A stretch of 64,000 nucleotides of DNA from Streptomyces sp. CBMA152 (GCF_014596475.1 NZ_MECJ01000038.1:101541-165540), one strand, 5' to 3'. Counted from the first letter of the stretch, positions 50,346 to 58,424 are shown. Notes: a model not told the origin generated them from the letters alone. Numbers and translations: made by a program.

Positions 50346-52166
50346 ATGAACTCGTACCGCACCTCGCTGCCGTGGCGCCTGGTCACCACTGCCGCCGAGT
50401 TCCTGGACAGCAGGATCGGCTGGGACAAACTGCCGCTGCCGCTGGGCCTGGGCACCCTGCTCGGGCTGCGTATCCGGCTGCGCCAGGAGAACCTGCACGA
50501 CACCAACCAGCTGCCGTCCGCCAATGTGCCCGAGCCGACGCCGCCCAAGGACCCGTCGAAGGTCAGGGTCAACCGGACCCCGGACGGCAGCTACAACGAC
50601 CTCGACGAGCCCCGGATGGGGATGGCCGGGTCCCGCTTCGGCCGCAACATCCCGCTCGACAAGATCGCGCCCGCGACCCCCGCCGATGTGCTGGCCGAGC
50701 CGAATCCGCGCAAGGTGAGCCGTGAACTGCTCACGCGCGACACCTTCGTCCCCGCCGAAACCGTCAACTCGCTGGTCGCCGCCTGGCTCCAGTTCATGAT
50801 CCGCGACTGGTTCAGCCACGGCACCAGCCCCGAGGACCGGCCCTGGACGGTCGACCTGGTCGACGACGACCCGTGGCCCGAGCGCCCCATGAAGGTCATG
50901 CGGACCCCGGACGACCCGACCCGCGACCCGCACGCGCCCGCCGGGACGCCCGACACCCGGGTCAACGTCTTCTCGCACTGGTGGGACGCCTCGCAGATCT
51001 ACGGGAACAGCGAGGACGAGCTGCGCGCCCTGCGCACCGGCGAGAACGGCAAGCTGCACCTGTGGGACGACGAGCGGCTGCCGTTCCCTTCCGACCCGGC
51101 CAAGGACCCCTCCCGTATCCCGGGCTTCTGGCTCGGACTCGCCCTGATGCACGACGTGTTCACCCGTGAGCACAACGCGATCTGCGACCAGCTGCACACC
51201 GCGTACCCGGGCTGGGACGACGAGGAGATCTTCGAGCGGGCCCGGCTGGTCAACGCCGCACTGATCGCCAAGATCCACACCGTGGAGTGGACCCCGGCAG
51301 TCATCAGCCACCCGACCACCGTCACCGCGCTGCGCGCCAACTGGTGGGGCCTGGCGGGGGAGCGGGTGCACGACCTGTTCGGGCGGATCAGCAAGTCCGA
51401 GGTCATCAGCGGCATCCCGGGCGGCGAGACCGACCACTACGGCGTTCCGTACGCGCTCACCGAGGAGTTCGTCGCCGTCTACCGGATGCATCCGCTGATC
51501 CGCGACGACTGGGAGCTGCGGGCCGCCAGCGACAACTCCGTACTGCGCGAGGCCACGTTCCGGGAGATCGCGGGCCCGGAGGCGCTGAAGGTGCTCGGCT
51601 CGATCCCCACGATCGACCTGCTCTACAGCTTCGGCACGCTGCACCCCGGGCTCGTCACCCTGCACAACTTCCCGAAGTTCCTCCAGGAGTACGAGCGTCC
51701 CGACGGCCACCTCCAGGACCTCGCCGCCACCGACATCCTGCGCACCCGCGAACTCGGCGTCCCGCGCTACAACGAATTCCGCCGACTGCTGCGCCTCAAG
51801 CCCGCCAAGGAATTCGAGGACCTGACGGACAATCCGGTGTGGGCGAAAGAGATCAAGCGGGTGTACGGCGGTGACATCGAGAAGGTCGACCTGGAGGTCG
51901 GAATGTTCGCCGAGAAACTCCCGAAGGGCTTCGCCTTCAGCGACACGGCATTCCGGATCTTCATCCTCATGGCCTCGCGCCGACTGAACAGCGACCGGTT
52001 CTTCACCGAGTACTACACCCCCGAGGTGTACTCCAAGGCCGGTCTTGAGTGGATCGACGGCAACAGCATGATCAGCGTGCTGCTGCGCCACTACCCGGAG
52101 CTGCGCACCGCGCTCGCGGGCAAGAAGAACGCGTTCGCCCCGTGGAACATCGCGGGCCAGGACTGA
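50346..52166 (+). CDS. Fatty-acid alpha-dioxygenase-like haem peroxidase
   Basis: 606 aa, ATG 50346 with GGGGGAA seven bases upstream. Resembles plant alpha-DOX closely: VFTREHNAICDQL, IAKIHTVEWTPAV, RANWWGLAGERV, and RYNEFRRLLRLKPAKEFEDL. The catalytic Tyr and proximal His are kept in VYRMHPLI (Tyr379, His382). The distal His of the QFMIHDW motif is replaced by Arg (QFMIRDW, Arg153), with His157 four residues on. If it acts on fatty acids it would make 2-hydroperoxides, and the upstream catalase-like protein could reduce or rearrange them. The changed distal site leaves activity open. A strong terminator follows. Confidence 0.88.
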   Translation: MNSYRTSLPWRLVTTAAEFLDSRIGWDKLPLPLGLGTLLGLRIRLRQENLHDTNQLPSANVPEPTPPKDPSKVRVNRTPDGSYNDLDEPRMGMAGSRFGRNIPLDKIAPATPADVLAEPNPRKVSRELLTRDTFVPAETVNSLVAAWLQFMIRDWFSHGTSPEDRPWTVDLVDDDPWPERPMKVMRTPDDPTRDPHAPAGTPDTRVNVFSHWWDASQIYGNSEDELRALRTGENGKLHLWDDERLPFPSDPAKDPSRIPGFWLGLALMHDVFTREHNAICDQLHTAYPGWDDEEIFERARLVNAALIAKIHTVEWTPAVISHPTTVTALRANWWGLAGERVHDLFGRISKSEVISGIPGGETDHYGVPYALTEEFVAVYRMHPLIRDDWELRAASDNSVLREATFREIAGPEALKVLGSIPTIDLLYSFGTLHPGLVTLHNFPKFLQEYERPDGHLQDLAATDILRTRELGVPRYNEFRRLLRLKPAKEFEDLTDNPVWAKEIKRVYGGDIEKVDLEVGMFAEKLPKGFAFSDTAFRIFILMASRRLNSDRFFTEYYTPEVYSKAGLEWIDGNSMISVLLRHYPELRTALAGKKNAFAPWNIAGQD

Positions 52167-52230
52167 GGCGAGGCGTTCGGACGTAAAGATGCATTGATAG
52201 GCACTTTCGTCCGAATTGGGCGCTATACGG

Positions 52231-52268
52231 AAAACCCTCCATTTCCCCCACGGGAAGGGAGGGTTTTT
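52231..52268 (+). terminator. Intrinsic terminator after the alpha-dioxygenase-like gene
   Basis: AAAACCCTCC (52231-52240) pairs with GGAGGGTTTT (52258-52267), with a nested TTCCC/GGGAA stem inside, and a T5 run ends at 52268. Canonical intrinsic terminator. Confidence 0.9.
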
Positions 52269-52480
52269 CCGTGAGTCGTCCGTGAGCAGCGTCATACCGG
52301 TGACGGTCCGTGGCGGTGGGCCGCGTCGAATCCCCCTGCCGCCGGGGCCTGTTGGGATTCACCGTCGACGCAGGGTGACCGCAATTCCCCGCTGAATTCC
52401 CGGCCGCGAAATCGAATGACGAATGGGTACTTGTCGCGGCCCGCAATGCTCGTTTACGGTCACCGCAATCCGGGTGGACC
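52269..52480. other. Gene-free promoter region before the riboswitch
   Basis: Between the terminator and the riboswitch. AT-richer tracts (ATTCCCGGCCGCGAAATCGAATG near 52400) suggest the promoter of the M23 peptidase gene, but no single -35/-10 pair is decisive. No ORF. Confidence 0.5.
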
Positions 52481-52665
52481 GCCGAATCCTGCCACCGCTC
52501 GGAATCCGCACCCATCCACGTGTGGCAGGAGCGGGGGACCCAGGTAGGCGCCGTCCGGAATTCCGGCACGGCTCGGGGTGAAGCCGACGCACCGAGTTCC
52601 GGTGCGCCCGGCCGGGCAGCTCCAACCCGAACCCGACAGCTCACCTCGCAGGCGCCGGAGAGGAA
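52481..52665 (+). ncRNA. ydaO/yuaA-type cyclic di-AMP riboswitch
   Basis: Conserved elements appear in order: CACGTGTGGCAGGAGCGGGG with GACCC (about 52517-52541), CGGGGTGAAGCCG (about 52574-52586) and the 3' block CCGACAGCTCACCTCGCAGG (52633-52652). These match the ydaO c-di-AMP aptamer consensus. It lies directly upstream of a LysM/M23 cell-wall hydrolase gene; in actinobacteria this riboswitch typically controls wall hydrolases and resuscitation factors, usually switching expression off when c-di-AMP is high. GAGAGG of the ribosome-binding site overlaps its 3' edge. Exact boundaries are approximate. Confidence 0.9.
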
Positions 52666-52671
52666 TCCGCC

Positions 52672-53559
52672 ATGCCCGCGAAGGGTAAGCACCGCCGCCC
52701 CAAGTCCAGCCCGATATCGCGAGGCATGGTCGCCGCCGGCACCGGCGGCGCCGCGCTCGCCATCCCGCTGCTCGGCGCCACCGGCGCGCACGCGGCGGTC
52801 AAGAGCGCCGCTCCGGCCGTCGCGCCGCAGCAGGCGGCCCGGGCCGCCGCCGCGTTCGTCGCCGCCCCGACCGCCGCGCCCCAGGCCGCGCCCACCACGT
52901 ACAAGGTGAAGTCCGGCGACTGCCTTTCGAAGATCGCCGAGGACCACCGGCTCGACGGCTGGAAGAAGCTGTACCAGGACAACCGCTCGGTTGTCGGCGA
53001 CGACCCGGCGCTGATCCGGCCCGGGATGAAGCTGACGATCGGGGCGAAGTCCCACGCCACGGCCTCGCACACGTCGACCGCCACCTCGCATGCATCCAGC
53101 GCGGCCCCCGCCACCACGACTTCGGCCGCCAAGGTGAGCCAGGGTTCCGCCTCCGGCTTCCGCGCGCCGCTGGACAGCGTGAGCATCGGCACCCCGTACC
53201 GCATGGCCGGATCCATGTGGTCCAGCGGCTACCACACCGGTGTCGACTTCGAGGCGCAGACCGGCACCACGGTGAAGGCCGTCGGCGCGGGCACGGTCGT
53301 CACGGCGGGCTGGGGCGGCGCCTACGGCAACCAGGTCGTCATCCGGCACGCCGACGGCATGTACTCCCAGTACGCCCATCTCTCGCAGCTCTCCGTCTCG
53401 GCCGGGCAGACCGTGACCGAGGGCCAGGAGATCGGCCTCTCCGGCGCGACCGGCAACGTCACCGGCCCGCATCTGCACTTCGAGATCCGGACGACCCCGG
53501 ACTACGGCTCGGACGTCGACCCGCTCGCGTATCTGCGCCAGCAGGGCGCGAGCCTCTGA
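52672..53559 (+). CDS. Secreted LysM-M23 peptidoglycan endopeptidase
   Basis: 295 aa, ATG 52672. Signal peptide to about residue 41 (RGMVAAGTGGAALAIPLLGA TGAHA). LysM domain at about 79-123 (TYKVKSGDCLSKIAEDHRLDGWKKLYQDN ... IRPGMKLTI) binds peptidoglycan. A Thr/Ser/Ala linker precedes an M23 lysostaphin-like domain with zinc ligands H and D in GYHTGVDF and the HLHFE motif (GPHLHFEIR). It probably cleaves peptide cross-links in the wall. Expression is under the upstream c-di-AMP riboswitch. A strong terminator follows. Confidence 0.95.
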   Translation: MPAKGKHRRPKSSPISRGMVAAGTGGAALAIPLLGATGAHAAVKSAAPAVAPQQAARAAAAFVAAPTAAPQAAPTTYKVKSGDCLSKIAEDHRLDGWKKLYQDNRSVVGDDPALIRPGMKLTIGAKSHATASHTSTATSHASSAAPATTTSAAKVSQGSASGFRAPLDSVSIGTPYRMAGSMWSSGYHTGVDFEAQTGTTVKAVGAGTVVTAGWGGAYGNQVVIRHADGMYSQYAHLSQLSVSAGQTVTEGQEIGLSGATGNVTGPHLHFEIRTTPDYGSDVDPLAYLRQQGASL

Positions 53560-53579
53560 CAGTTCGACGGCTCTCAATA

Positions 53580-53618
53580 GCGCGGCCCGGTACGTGAAAT
53601 CGTGCCGGGCCGCGCCTT
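53580..53618 (+). terminator. Intrinsic terminator after the M23 peptidase gene
   Basis: GCGCGGCCCGGTACG (53580-53594) pairs with CGTGCCGGGCCGCGC (53601-53615) over a TGAAAT loop, with CTTCTTT beyond. Fifteen-base-pair GC stem. Confidence 0.88.
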
Positions 53619-53682
53619 CTTTGGCGTATTCCCGTTGGGGCCAAACTGACCGGGTGGTCTATATCACCCACCGTCAACCCCT

Positions 53683-53713
53683 CCTTACGGTCGCGTAGGT
53701 CACATCCGTAAGG
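53683..53713. promoter_or_regulatory. Inverted repeat CCTTACGG...CCGTAAGG upstream of the SGNH hydrolase gene
   Basis: CCTTACGG (53683-53690) and CCGTAAGG (53706-53713) are exact inverses, 15 bases apart; the interior reads TCGCGTAGGTCACAT. TACG/CGTA repeats of this type occur near fatty-acid-related Streptomyces genes. AGATAT lies just after, close to the GTG at 53729. Role inferred. Confidence 0.5.
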
Positions 53714-53728
53714 GAAAGATATGGTCCC

Positions 53729-54520
53729 GTGGCAGACGATTCGAGATCATTCAACAGCGGTACGTTCGGGTCGTACACGGCGATCGGCGACAGCTTCACG
53801 GAAGGCGTCGGCGATCCCGGCCCGGACGGGGTGTTCGTCGGCTGGGCGGACAGGTTCGCCGTGCTACTGGCTGATCAGCGACCGGAGGGGGCCTTTCGCT
53901 ATGCCAATCTCGCGGTCCGGGGCAGGCTTCTCGACCAGATCGTCGAGGAGCAGGTGCCGCGGGCCAAGGAGCTCGCGCCCGACCTGGTGACCTTCTGCGG
54001 GGGCGGGAACGACATCATCCGGCCGGGCACCGACCCGGACGACGTCGCCGAGCGCTTCGAGCGCGCGGTGGCCGACCTGAAGAGCGCGATCCCGACGGTC
54101 ATGGTGACCACCGGGTTCGACACGCGCGGGGTGCCGGTCTTCAAGCATCTACGGGGCAAGGTCGCCACGTACACCGCGCACGTACGGGCCATCGCGGACC
54201 GCTACGACTGCCCGGTGCTGGACCTGTGGTCGCTCAAGTCCGTGCAGGACCGGCGGGCGTGGGACGAGGACCGGCTGCATCTGTCACCGGAGGGGCACAC
54301 CCGGGTCGCGCTGCGCGCCGCCCAGGTGCTGGGCCTTGAGGTGCCCGCCGACCCCGACCAGATGTGGCCCCCGCTGCCGCCGCGCGGCACCCTTGAGGTG
54401 CGGCGCGACGACATCCACTGGGCGCGCGAGCACCTGGTGCCGTGGATCGGGCGACGGCTGCGGGGCGAGAGCTCGGGCGACCATGTGGAGCCCAAGCGCC
54501 CGGACCTGCTGCCGCTCTGA
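53729..54520 (+). CDS. SGNH/GDSL hydrolase family protein
   Basis: 263 aa from GTG 53729, close to AGATAT with no Shine-Dalgarno site. The fold is SGNH: block I YTAIGDSFTEGVGDP (nucleophile Ser near 22), block II Gly in NLAVRGRLLD, block III FCGGGNDIIRP, and block V DRLHLSPEGH (Asp and His). No signal peptide, so intracellular lipase, esterase or acyltransferase-like action is likely. It stands alone, with the inverted repeat above upstream. Confidence 0.9.
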   Translation: MADDSRSFNSGTFGSYTAIGDSFTEGVGDPGPDGVFVGWADRFAVLLADQRPEGAFRYANLAVRGRLLDQIVEEQVPRAKELAPDLVTFCGGGNDIIRPGTDPDDVAERFERAVADLKSAIPTVMVTTGFDTRGVPVFKHLRGKVATYTAHVRAIADRYDCPVLDLWSLKSVQDRRAWDEDRLHLSPEGHTRVALRAAQVLGLEVPADPDQMWPPLPPRGTLEVRRDDIHWAREHLVPWIGRRLRGESSGDHVEPKRPDLLPL

Positions 54521-54589
54521 CGGCGCCCTTCACGTAGTACCTCTTGCAAGTCCTGACGGACCGTCAAGACGGTGGTGCGGCACGGTGGT

Positions 54590-55579
54590 TCAACCGTGCA
54601 GCAGCTTCCGCTCCGTCTCCGGGTCGAGTCCGACCCGGGGGCGGTCCGGCCGCTGCGGCGCCTCGCCGCCGATGGACTCCAGCCACGCCCAGGTGTCCGC
54701 GACCGTCTCCTCGACGGGACGGCAGCGCAGCCCGGCGAGCACCGCCTTCCATACGGTCGAGGCGTGCATCGTGGCGTGCAGCTCGCCCGGCGGGATCCAC
54801 ACCGGCAGGTCGCTCCACGGCTCGACCCCGGCGGCCAGGATCGGCTCGGGATCGGTCCAGCGCAGCACCGCCCTGCCACCGGTGACCCGCGCGCACGCTT
54901 CGAGCAGCGCGCCCATCGTGGTGTGGTCCGGCGGGCTGACCAGGTTGTACGGGCCGCAGAGCCCGAAGTCCGCGGCGCTGACGATCCACTCCGCGAGGTC
55001 CCGGACGTCGATGTACTGCACCGGCAGATCGCGCGGCCCCGGCGCGAGCACCTCGCCGCCGCGCGCCATGCGCCCCAGCCACCACGGCAGCCGCCCGATG
55101 TTCTCCCACGGGCCCAGGATCAGCCCCGCCCGTACGAGCAGCGAGCGCTCCTTGCCGAACTCCTGCTCCACGGCCAGTTCGCCACCGCGCTTGGCCTGCG
55201 GATACGCCACCTCGCCGGCGTCCGGCGAGCCGTCGACCAGGGGCGCGGTCTCGTCGGACCCGGCCGGCAACGGATGCGGGTACACGGACCTGCTGGAGAC
55301 ATACACATACCGGGCCGCACGCCCGTCGGCCAGCAGCCGCGCCGCGTCCCGGACCGCCGAGGGCGCGCCGGACCAGGTGTCCACGACCACGTCCCACTGC
55401 CCGTCGGTCAGCGCGGCGAGCCCGCCCTCGGCGGTGCGGTCGCCATGCAGCGCGCTCACGCCGTCGGGCGCCTCGTGGCGTCCCCGGTGAAAGACCGTCA
55501 CCTCGTGCCCGCGCGCCAGCGCGGCCTCGGCGACGGCGCGGCCGACGAACTCCGTGCCACCCAGAATCAGCAGTTTCAT
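54590..55579 (-). CDS. NAD-dependent epimerase/dehydratase (extended SDR)
   Basis: 329 aa from ATG 55579; the longer open frame to 56239 runs antisense into the next gene. The Rossmann motif LLILGGTEFVGRAVAEAALARGHEV lies at the N-terminus and the catalytic region YVSSRSVYPHPLP with Tyr and a later Lys (YPQAKRGGELAVE). It belongs to the NDP-sugar epimerase/reductase group of extended SDRs. Substrate not determinable. Neighbour genes do not define a sugar pathway. Confidence 0.87.
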   Translation of the reverse strand: MKLLILGGTEFVGRAVAEAALARGHEVTVFHRGRHEAPDGVSALHGDRTAEGGLAALTDGQWDVVVDTWSGAPSAVRDAARLLADGRAARYVYVSSRSVYPHPLPAGSDETAPLVDGSPDAGEVAYPQAKRGGELAVEQEFGKERSLLVRAGLILGPWENIGRLPWWLGRMARGGEVLAPGPRDLPVQYIDVRDLAEWIVSAADFGLCGPYNLVSPPDHTTMGALLEACARVTGGRAVLRWTDPEPILAAGVEPWSDLPVWIPPGELHATMHASTVWKAVLAGLRCRPVEETVADTWAWLESIGGEAPQRPDRPRVGLDPETERKLLHG

Positions 55580-55647
55580 GTCCGCAACTCTGCCTGCCCG
55601 GACGGGTCCTGAGAACCGTTGCATGCTGAGGGCGAAATCCGGGGTCG

Positions 55648-56445
55648 CTAGGGACGGTAGAGCTGGCCGGGCTTCGGGGGCGCGGGCGCGAGGAGCTGCG
55701 GGACGGTCACGAAGGTGAAGCCGCGCTCCTTGAGCGTGTCGATGATCCCCGGCACGGCGGGCACGGTCCCGTCGTAGATGTCGTGCAGCAGGATGATGCC
55801 GTCGCGGTCGGCCTGGTCGAGGATGCGCTTCTCGATGAGGGCCGAGTCGTTGGTGGAGTAGTCCTTGGCGGTCGCGCTCCACAGGATCTGCGAGAGCCCG
55901 AGCTCCTTGCTGACCTCGGTGACCGTCTTGTTGGTACGCCCCTGCGGCGGACGCATCAGCACGGGCTTGCGGCCCGTCAGCTTCGCGACCGCCTCCTGGG
56001 TGCTGTTGAGCTCGGTGTGTATCTCGTCGGCGCTGAGCTTGTCCAGCCGCTCGTGCGACCAGGTGTGGTTGGCGACCTCGTGCCCCTCGGCGGCGATGCG
56101 GCGCACGGTGTCCGGGTACTTCTCGACATGGTTCTTGCCGAGCAGGAAGAAGGTGGCGGGCACCTTCTTCTCCTTGAGCGTGTCGAGCAGTTGGGGCGTG
56201 TGCTTGCCCGGCCCCGCGTCGAAGGTGAGGGCGATGCACTTGGCCTTGTGGCAGTCGACCCCGGCCGCGCCGGAGCTCTGCGCCATCGCCTTGGTGTCCA
56301 GTGCGTCGTTACGGGCGGAGCGCGGCGAGACCGCGTTGTCGCCGCAGCCGGTCAGCGCCAGGCCGAGCGAGGCGACCGCGAGCAGCGCGGCGGCCGACCG
56401 CCCCCGGGCGCGGCGGACTCCGGTACCCCTACCCCTGCTGAGCAT
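55648..56445 (-). CDS. Lipoprotein polysaccharide deacetylase (NodB domain, altered metal motif)
   Basis: 265 aa from ATG 56445, seven bases after AAGGGGAG on the minus strand. Lipobox LALTGC, with Cys as the lipid-anchored residue, so it sits on the outer face of the membrane. NodB domain: motif 1 reads TFDAGPGKHT, so the second Asp of TFDDG (normally a metal ligand) is Ala; motif 2 HTWSH is intact; RPPQG and LLHDIYD follow. It could deacetylate peptidoglycan or a wall glycan, but the changed first motif may alter metal use. Divergent direct repeats lie upstream. Confidence 0.88.
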   Translation of the reverse strand: MLSRGRGTGVRRARGRSAAALLAVASLGLALTGCGDNAVSPRSARNDALDTKAMAQSSGAAGVDCHKAKCIALTFDAGPGKHTPQLLDTLKEKKVPATFFLLGKNHVEKYPDTVRRIAAEGHEVANHTWSHERLDKLSADEIHTELNSTQEAVAKLTGRKPVLMRPPQGRTNKTVTEVSKELGLSQILWSATAKDYSTNDSALIEKRILDQADRDGIILLHDIYDGTVPAVPGIIDTLKERGFTFVTVPQLLAPAPPKPGQLYRP

Positions 56446-56484
56446 GACGCGACTCCCCTTCGGACTGGACCAAATCATGATCCG

Positions 56485-56525
56485 GACTATACGCGAGGTG
56501 TATACACGCGGTGCATAGTGGGGTG
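56485..56525. promoter_or_regulatory. Direct-repeat and palindromic operator-like region upstream of the deacetylase gene
   Basis: TATACGCGAGGTG and TATACACGCGGTG run head to tail, the second overlapping GTGTATACAC (56498-56507), a perfect 10-base palindrome of the GntR/YtrA operator type. It is within the deacetylase promoter region. No regulator gene is adjacent. Confidence 0.4.
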
Positions 56526-56576
56526 GGGTTATGCGGCTCTGTGGCCCGCCTGTCGGTTGCGGGCCGGGGGTGACGG

Positions 56577-57506
56577 TTACTTGTTCCGGGAGCCGGAGGA
56601 GCGCTTGCGGCCGGGGGTGCTGGGCTTGCGTCCCTGGGAGCCCTTGCGCGGGGCGTCACCGCGTGCGGCTTCCTTGCGGGCGGCCGGGGCCGGGGCGTCC
56701 TTGCTCCAGTGCGACGGGCGGTCGAGGCCGTCGGGGAGGAGGGTGGCGGCGTCGCCCTGTGCCGCGTTGACCTGCGTCTGGGTGAGGAAGAGGCAGTCGG
56801 TGAGGTCGGCGCCCGCGAGGTTGGTGTCGCGGAAGTCCGCGCCGATGACATCGGCGAGCCGCAGGTCCGCGCCGCTGAGGTCGGCGGCGATGAGATACGC
56901 GCCGCGCAGATCGGCCCCGTGCAGGTCGGCGCCCTTGAGGCGGGCACCGAACAGGTCGGCGCCCCGGCGGTCCTTCTTCTTGCCCCGGACCTCGGCGCGC
57001 ACCAGCTCGCTGGTGCGCAGCAGCAGCGTGTTCACCTCGGCGCGGTGGGCTGCCACGTCGAGGTTGAGCAGGGTGTCCACGTCGCTGAGGGTCAGGCGCT
57101 CGATCTTCTCCAGCTGCGCCTGCACCTGGCGGTGCACCGGGCGGGCGGCCGGGCGGGCCAGTGCCTCGGAGAGGTACCAGAGCAGCTCGTGGAACTGCCG
57201 CATCACCGGGAGCGCGGCGAACATCTGCCGGGCGCCGTCCGGGCTCTCGCGCCAGTTCCGGCCGACAAAGGTGACCTGCGAGATCTTCTGGCCCGCGCCG
57301 AAGCAGTCGTACACCGTGCAGCCCTGGAAGCCCGTGGGGCGCAGCTTGTCGTGGATGCCGCAGCGGAAGTCCTGCTGGAGGTTGGGACACGGGTCCCCGA
57401 CGGCCTTGTCGATCGCGAAGTCCGTCGAGCGGGAGAACGCCAGCGCGACGCAGCACAGGCCGAAGCAGTTCGCGCAGTCGGCCCGCAGCTCGGATGTCTC
57501 GGACAA
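56577..57506 (-). CDS. Cys-rich N-terminal plus pentapeptide-repeat protein
   Basis: 309 aa from TTG 57506, which has AGGAG 11 bases upstream; the frame continues to 57584 without a better start. The N-terminal 60 residues hold a Cys-rich segment (CANCFGLCC, CPNLQQDFRCGIH, CTVYDCFGAG), probably a metal or cluster site. From about residue 190 come pentapeptide repeats A(D/N)LxG (GADLFGARLKGADLHGADLRGAYL ... GADLTDCLF), which fold as a right-handed quadrilateral helix. The tail is basic (RKPSTPGRKRSSGSRNK). The combination is unusual. Function unknown; pentapeptide proteins often mimic DNA or act as gyrase effectors. Confidence 0.75.
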   Translation of the reverse strand: MSETSELRADCANCFGLCCVALAFSRSTDFAIDKAVGDPCPNLQQDFRCGIHDKLRPTGFQGCTVYDCFGAGQKISQVTFVGRNWRESPDGARQMFAALPVMRQFHELLWYLSEALARPAARPVHRQVQAQLEKIERLTLSDVDTLLNLDVAAHRAEVNTLLLRTSELVRAEVRGKKKDRRGADLFGARLKGADLHGADLRGAYLIAADLSGADLRLADVIGADFRDTNLAGADLTDCLFLTQTQVNAAQGDAATLLPDGLDRPSHWSKDAPAPAARKEAARGDAPRKGSQGRKPSTPGRKRSSGSRNK

Positions 57507-57653
57507 GGTGGGTGATCTCCTGCGCTGTCGGCCCCGGTACGGAACCCGTGACGGACCCGTGTGGGCCTCGTACGGGCAGGTCAAGACTATCGCCGGGGAG
57601 GGGGCGGTCCGGTACGGCGGCCCGGGTCGGACCCGGCCGCCGTCGCCTCGCGC

Positions 57654-57833
57654 TTACGCGGCTTCGTCGAGCTCCGCGGTGGTGGCCGCGGCCCACAGGG
57701 TGAGAAGGCGCTCGTACTCCTCCGAGGGCCAGCCGCCGTCCGCGTCCGCGCTGTCGACCAGATCGCGGATCGCCTCGTTCGCGGCGTCGGCGTCCGGCAG
57801 TACGGAACCAGGGTGGTGGGCGGAATGGGACAT
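57654..57833 (-). CDS. Small 59-aa acidic protein, uncharacterised
   Basis: 59 aa from ATG 57833 to TAA 57654. The sequence MSHSAHHPGSVLPDADAANE continues to IRDLVDSADADGGWPSEEYERLLTLWAAATTAELDEAA. It has an acidic helical character with WPSEEYERLLTLW. TAGGCT lies six bases before ATG, as in other leaderless genes. No domain is recognised. It is a plausible conserved Streptomyces small protein and sits between the pentapeptide gene and the PPOX gene. Confidence 0.65.
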   Translation of the reverse strand: MSHSAHHPGSVLPDADAANEAIRDLVDSADADGGWPSEEYERLLTLWAAATTAELDEAA

Positions 57834-57983
57834 GCGTCCAGCCTAAACGCACCCTCCGACAATCTGCCCCGAACTTTCACTGCCAGGTCCGTCACACGAC
57901 CGTCCGTCATCCCTCACACCACCTCCACGCGCGCGTGGAGGAGCTCCGGGAATCGGCGGCACGCGCGCGCTGTTCTCCTGGCC

Positions 57984-58424
57984 ATGACGGGATTCGACGC
58001 ACACCAGGAAGCACTGCTCAAGCTGGTCGCCGCGTACAAGGGCGGCGTGCTGGTCACCCTCAAGCGTGACGGGCGCCCCCAGCTCTCCAATGTGATGCAC
58101 GCGTACTACGCCGACGAGGGCGTGATCAAGGTCTCCCTCACCGACGACCGGGCCAAGACCAAGAACCTGCGCCGCGACCCGCGCGCCAGCTACCACGTGA
58201 CCAGCGACGACCGCTGGGCCTGGACCGTGGCCGAGGGCACCGCCGATCTCACCCCGGTGGCCGCCGACCCGCACGACGCCACGGTGGAGGAGCTGGTCTC
58301 GCTCTACCGGGACCTGAACGGCGAACACCCCGACTGGGACGAGTACCGGCAGGCCATGGTCCGCGACCGCCGTCTCGTCCTGCGGCTGCATGTCGAACAC
58401 GCTTATGGGCAGCCCGCGGGCTGA
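57984..58424 (+). CDS. PPOX-class F420-dependent oxidoreductase-like protein
   Basis: 146 aa, ATG 57984; the open frame to 57561 is antisense to the small gene and rejected. A single split beta-barrel (FDAHQEALLKLVAAYKGGVLVTLKRDGRPQLSNVMHAYY... LTDDRAKTKNLRRDPRASYHVT) typical of the pyridoxamine-5'-phosphate-oxidase-like family using F420 or FMN. The substrate is unknown. A small, soluble, probably dimeric enzyme. Downstream of the divergent small gene. Confidence 0.85.
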   Translation: MTGFDAHQEALLKLVAAYKGGVLVTLKRDGRPQLSNVMHAYYADEGVIKVSLTDDRAKTKNLRRDPRASYHVTSDDRWAWTVAEGTADLTPVAADPHDATVEELVSLYRDLNGEHPDWDEYRQAMVRDRRLVLRLHVEHAYGQPAG

